From positions 2,859,369-2,923,368 of the forward strand of contig JAJEKV010000048.1 of NCBI GenBank assembly GCA_021234155.1: DNA of 64,000 bases, written 5' to 3'. Below the pieces are notes generated by a model. That model did not search any database. It was not told where the DNA came from and was given only the letters and a program-made list of their open reading frames with translations. Below are positions 59,451 through 64,000 of the stretch, piece by piece. Position numbers and translations under genes: made by a program. The first letter of the stretch is position 1. Each line of letters starts with the position of its first letter. Source of the DNA: Isoetes taiwanensis. Taxonomy: Eukaryota; Streptophyta; Lycopodiopsida; Isoetales; Isoetaceae.

Positions 59451-61770
59451 ACCCTAACTTCTGTCGTATTTTGCTTTCTAGATGTAGAGTTTCATGGTCA
59501 GCCTCAAGAGCTAAAACTGGCCCCTGTGACTGTCTGAGAGAACTGTGATCATTAGTTTTCCTCGATTCAGCATTTCTGTGCTGTGATGGTCGAAGTTCAG
59601 TCGAGGAGGGAACTCAAGGATTGTATTTAGGCAATTTAGTAGTCTAAAACCCCATTTCCCATCTAATCAAGAGGTTTAGCCTCCTTAAATTGCCCATAGT
59701 GTTCTCCAGAACTCTAGATAGCAGATTCTAACTAAAGAAATCTAACTCTAAGGATATAGATTAGATCTGTTCTTTTAGTCTCCTTCCTCCGCAGATGTAT
59801 ATGGATGATGTATCTCCTGGGTGAACTCCTCAGATTGGGAAGGGGGTAGAGACCCAAAGCTTGGTAGTAGATGCTTCTAGATTAGCCTCTCTAGCACACC
59901 ATAGATGTACCAGGCACAAGAGAGCCACACTGGGTTGTGGGTGAAGGGGCCAGACCGGCTTATAAGGAGGTTCATGTTCTCGACTCTTGAACACCCCTAT
60001 GGTGTGTTAGCGGCTTCCACGTGGGCTCACTGTGACTAGGTCTAATGTGGGTTTACATCAAGGTGGTGGCAAGGCATGGCTCGAGACTGTGGGAGGTGGT
60101 AGTCATGACTTCCATTGAAGTTCAAGTCAACACGGGCAAGGGCCCTTCTCAGTCACCTTGAGTCAAGCACAGATCTCTCGAGGGAGAGATCCTACCCGCC
60201 CCATCTAATCAGGAGATGTAACTCAGATATAGCCCCCTATGCATCCCATGCCACACAGTCCCAACACTTTTCTAACCTACTGCAAGTGTACAGAGGGGCG
60301 GATGGAGGGATAACCCTATGCCATGTTCTTATGCTACCAACCATCTATGAATTCTCGGCCTCAAATGAACTTCCTCGAGATTCCAAGTCTGCCACCATCC
60401 CTTCGAAGTCTCCGAGCCTCTGGGTAGGACCCCTAAGGATGTACACTGGTTCATGCAGATAGGAGGACCATCCTTCGATGGTCATATGATGTTGATGTAT
60501 GCCACCATTACGGGCATTTACGCTCCGGCAGTCAGGGTAGGCCCCGAGACGGGTAATGACCCTTCCACTCTTCCCCACTCGAACCCTCGGGCCACTTCTG
60601 CCAGGCAAAGGGTTATGTGGAGGGCCCCTGCTATTAGCTGAGCTGGTATGGGGATGAACTCCTGCTTCAGATACTCTGAGGGCAATCAGATGCAGTATAG
60701 GGGACGCCACAGCTAAGGCCTTTCTCTCCTCTCTCCTCTCTCTATCCTTTTCTTCATTCCCTTTCTTTCTTCTCTCCTCCTGCTTTTCCAATTTCTTAAC
60801 TTCCTCTTGACTACCAAATTGCCATGTCACGCCTTTCACATGCCATGTCATCTCCTCTTATTATTTTATAATATCTAAAGATAAAAGTACAATACAACCC
60901 CTACATCACATTTTATCTCCTTTAAGATTCACATCCTCATTTAATACAATCTACATCACATCTTACATTTATCAGTAGTTATACTCCCTTCACAACTTCA
61001 TGTATCATTTATAATTTTAACAAGTTTGATACATTTTAGATAGTCTACATGATATAGATTGAGTATTTACACGTAAGAGAAGACTATAGTTAAAATTGCT
61101 TCCTCAATATGGTGGATTCCTCCGTGAATCTTCCTCCCATTTCTTTTGCCTCATAAATCTCTTTATACTCATGGTCAGCTATTTAGGGGGTATCTCGATT
61201 AGCCCAATTTCAAGGCTTCAAGTATTCTTCAAAGATTAAGTACGATTTGACCAATTCATGACTTAATGATCAACAAGCAGTTGTAGCCTAAATCGAAAGG
61301 TAAATCTTCTCTTTCTTCTATTTCGTGGGTCGCATAGCTCTTATAGATCTGATCTATAGAGAAATTGTGTTTTTGGAAGTGATCAATCTCCAAGTTCTTT
61401 AGATTTTAGAGGTAATCTTATCCTGGCCTCAGCTGCTTGCCTGTGATTTTGTCAAGTAAGCAGTTCATTAATGATGGTGATTTATGCGAGGGTCACTTTC
61501 AGTGTTTGGTTCATCACCCTATGCCTTAAGCTCTATTTCCTATGCAAGACCCGGTTTTGTAGCTGATTCTTTCCATTTTTCCATTGATAAGTCGCGATGC
61601 ACTAAAGGGCCAAATTTTGAATTTGAGACTCCTGGATCAAATGGGACTCATACTACGTAAAAAAAAATTTGAATTGATTGCTTGAATAGAATTTGCACAT
61701 CACACACAAAGAATCGGGTTACTTGTTTTCCTCATAAGTTTACAAACCACTAGCCGAAAGTTTCCACATT
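59451..61770. other. No gene recognised
   Basis: Open frames on both strands at 60115-60851 have no domain. The longer minus-strand one (168 codons) owes its charged start to a CT-rich tract at about 60720-60790 and is probably not coding. Confidence 0.35.
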
Positions 61771-61777
61771 ATCTACC

Positions 61778-63905
61778 TCATACAATGATACAAAGATGGA
61801 GGTTGCTCATGGCTTTGTCCATCTCCCTTTGGGATCTGTATGTATGTCCTTTGCAATGTGAGAACTTGGATATGACCATACACTCCACCACCCTCCTTTG
61901 AGGATCACATGATTTGCCCTCCCACTTCTCTCCGCCAGCCTGCATTGCTCCTTCAAGTTGCTCCTTCTTGTCTTCCAATGGCCCCACATTGAATTTGGAA
62001 TCCGTGATCTAACTCCTCTCTATTAGGATTTTTGAGATCATAAAAGGGTCTTCGTAAGACCACGATTGTTATATGGGATTCACTAATCGTAAAATTGTAT
62101 CCTGTACCTCCAAATAACAGTCGAAGAGGGTTCATCCTCTGATCACATTTCTAGCATAGTGTTGATAGAGTCCAAATGAGTTTGTTTGGTAATAGATAGA
62201 TCTCATTGAGATCTTTCCACCTTGGTAGTTTGCATATCTTTTAGCCCTCGTAGGATAGTAAAAAAATGTAAAACCATACTTTTGGAGTTTCTCATAATCA
62301 TAAGTGGTTAAAATATGTGCAAAATACTATATTTCCAAAGATCTCAACGAGATCTATCTATTGCACTAAATGAGAGCTCATTTGGACTTTTCTGTATCAA
62401 TAAATATGCTGTAAAAATGTGATCCAGTTGAGTTAGTTATAATGGGGCTTTGTCGACCGACCCTCACAAAGCCTCGGGATTTCCGGACCGGGTAGTTCAT
62501 TTTATCTCATTTCCATTTAGTTGGCATGGTTTGAAGGCCCTTTTTAATCTCATAGTGGTGGTTACATCAGAGAGTGCCACCCCACCATATTGGACAACTT
62601 CATCATCGTGCCCTTATTTCAAGCACAAAGTATCCTTTTCTTGATGTCCTCAAAGGGATCCCACTCGTGAAGATCAAACCACTTCAGCTTTGAGGCCTTT
62701 ACTTCCCACAAACCACTTGGAACCCGGTTAGGGACCCAAATGAACATTCTGGGACGTATTTGCTCCTTTGAGAACCCTCCCATCTCGACTTCCCGGCAAG
62801 AACCCATCTCTCTCCCTCCCATGGTTGTTCGCCAAGCATGTCACAACTTTCTCCTAAAAGATTTTGATTAGGGAGTCCATGTGGATTAACCTCGATTCCT
62901 CAGACAGCATCCACAAACTTGTCACCTGGTCTCCACTTATATTTCATGATTGGTATTCCATCCCTTAACCCAAAACTTGAACCTATGGCTGCGGTGTCTT
63001 GTCAATCGTATCCTTACCATCTAGCAAGTATCCCTCGACAAATGATTTCCAATCCGCAACTTCATCCATCAAGAAAGCTATCGGGTTTGGGTCAATGCGC
63101 TCTCAAACACATCTATTAGTTCAGTGGGAGACTAGCTCACGCTTTTCTCTTGAGCTTGGTGGGAGAAAGTTCCAAAGAATGCATCTATATCATCATGCGA
63201 TGCCGAACCATCATGAACCTAATTTCACAACTTTGAATACTCCCAATACCGGCTAAGTATGACATTGCCCCAAACATCCATCTATTCTGTTTCTTTTCCA
63301 ACAAATTGTCCAATTGAACACATAGCTCCTCCTCGCGCTTTGTTTCTCAAGTAGAAATCATCCAAGTCCCTCCTGACTCAATCGGACACCTTTGATGTGA
63401 GCTTTTTATTCAGCTTCTTTAGTAACAAGCTGATCATCCATCAAAGCCTCAAAATGGGTGGCCGAGTGGGGAATACCTCCTCCTTTCTATCGATCCTTTC
63501 TAGTGTTCTCTCGCTAATTTGAAAATAGAGCTCACATGGAAGTTTGGATCATTCTCCATAGATCGGGCACAAAATGACCCTATAGGTTCCAGCTTCCATG
63601 CACCATGTGTTAAGACACCCGGCCAGACGCATTTCTCATCCGAAAAGCGCTTTGACAATGTTGGTCCATTTTATCATGAATTATACATGTAATCACAAAT
63701 GATTCGAGAAAATGTTCTCCAATCGCCAATACAACTGCCTACATGATATTTGGTCCCTTTGGTGATCTCGCAGAAATTGCTCCCTAATTGCCATTCTTTC
63801 TTTCTCTATTGCAGCTTGATGCAAGTGTATCCTTGAGTTGAATGCAAGTGTTGCACTTTGAGAATGGCATGTGCTGCGTGACACTCACGCCCCAGAAGTG
63901 AGTGC
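61778..63905 (-). pseudogene. Broken transposase-like gene with FSKCxxC and HDDID motifs
   Basis: Seen on the minus strand, in order: HMPFSKCNTCIQLKDTLASS (FSKCNTC at 63844-63864); after a one-base frame change, MAIREQFLRDHQRDQISCRQ; then HDKMDQH (63658-63678); fragments of an LTHGAWKLEPIG-like block near 63600; HDDIDAFFGTFSHQ (start at 63171-63197); then FSKEQIRPRMFIWVPNRVPS with WFDLHEWDPFEDIKKR (62619-62822). A last open part (61778-62135) has FGGTGYNFTI and GFQIQCGAIGRQEG in shifting frames. Known, from memory: an uncharacterised DDE-like family in seed-free plants and some animals runs F-S-K-C-D-x-C, D-G/K-M-D-Q, then G-H-x-H-x-D-I-D. This copy has many stops and frame changes and is dead. 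A fold-back element interrupts its 3' part. Confidence 0.55.
62141..62424. mobile_element. Fold-back miniature element with long imperfect inverted repeats
   Basis: The left end GATCACATTT (62141) and right end AAATGTGATC (62415-62424) are complementary, and inverted similarity continues inward for about 80 bp: AGTCCAAATGAG with TAGATAGATCTCATTGAGAT on the left, and ATCTCAACGAGATCTATCTA with CTCATTTGGACTT on the right. The central spacer is about 110 bp. No target duplication is evident, so the superfamily is open. Confidence 0.65.
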
Positions 63906-64000
63906 TCCATAACTGTTGAAATGTGTGATTGAGAAAGAGGCCTACCCCCGAGTTTCTAGGATGGAGTTGACCCTTTAAGGCACTCTTTGATATAAAGGTT

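Noticed and set aside
60345-60851. 168-codon minus-strand frame
   Set aside because: Its charged N-terminal part derives from a CT-rich tract, no domain is visible, and the plus strand is open over part of the same stretch.

Overview
The window looks like nuclear DNA of a land plant with a large, repeat-rich genome. The anchor is one complete, intron-containing gene for cytosolic phosphoglycerate kinase (minus strand, 5492-7756, six exons, 400 codons). Most of the rest is decayed mobile DNA: non-LTR retrotransposons with TATTC-type tails, tRNA-derived SINE-like units, a small LTR element, miniature inverted-repeat elements and broken transposase-like genes. The transposase-like families resemble ones I associate, from memory only, with seed-free plants such as ferns and liverworts. 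That placement is a low-confidence guess.

Layout. 1-2.3 kb: a frameshifted, multi-exon transposase-like pseudogene (minus) with a hAT-type miniature element inserted exactly at a splice donor. 2.3-5.4 kb: repeat debris, including an array of 20-bp palindromes (4471-4703). 5.45-7.76 kb: the phosphoglycerate kinase gene, with a degenerate tandem repeat in its first intron. 9.4-12.4 kb: a degraded LINE on the plus strand carrying a nested minus-strand LINE 3' fragment. 12.4-22.5 kb: short tandem repeats, a strong GC-rich hairpin and no convincing gene. 22.5-25.4 kb: tandem repeats, a cluster of tRNA-like SINE units and a second LINE 3' end. 25.4-36.3 kb: no supported gene, one perfect hairpin at 33.86 kb.

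36.3-38.1 kb holds the second gene-like island: two small minus-strand models with good splice sites, encoding short proteins with hydrophobic segments that I do not recognise. A kinase-like fragment follows (38.7-38.9 kb). 40.3-42.9 kb is a pair of about 645-bp direct repeats, read as LTRs of a non-coding element. 43.8-44.5 kb is a second palindrome array related to the one at 4.5 kb, and part of it recurs in opposite orientation at 49.86 kb, just before a MULE-like transposase remnant (49.9-50.25 kb). 50.4-61.7 kb is mostly uninformative apart from two minus-strand SINE-like units and short-motif repeats. 61.8-63.9 kb is another broken transposase-like gene (minus) with a 284-bp fold-back element near its 3' end.

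Functionally, only the kinase is a confident working gene (glycolysis and gluconeogenesis). The most unusual signal is the repeat family carrying arrays of near-perfect palindromes, whose sequence differs between copies while symmetry is kept within each copy. I saw no CRISPR array, rRNA gene, credible intact tRNA gene or defence-type operon.
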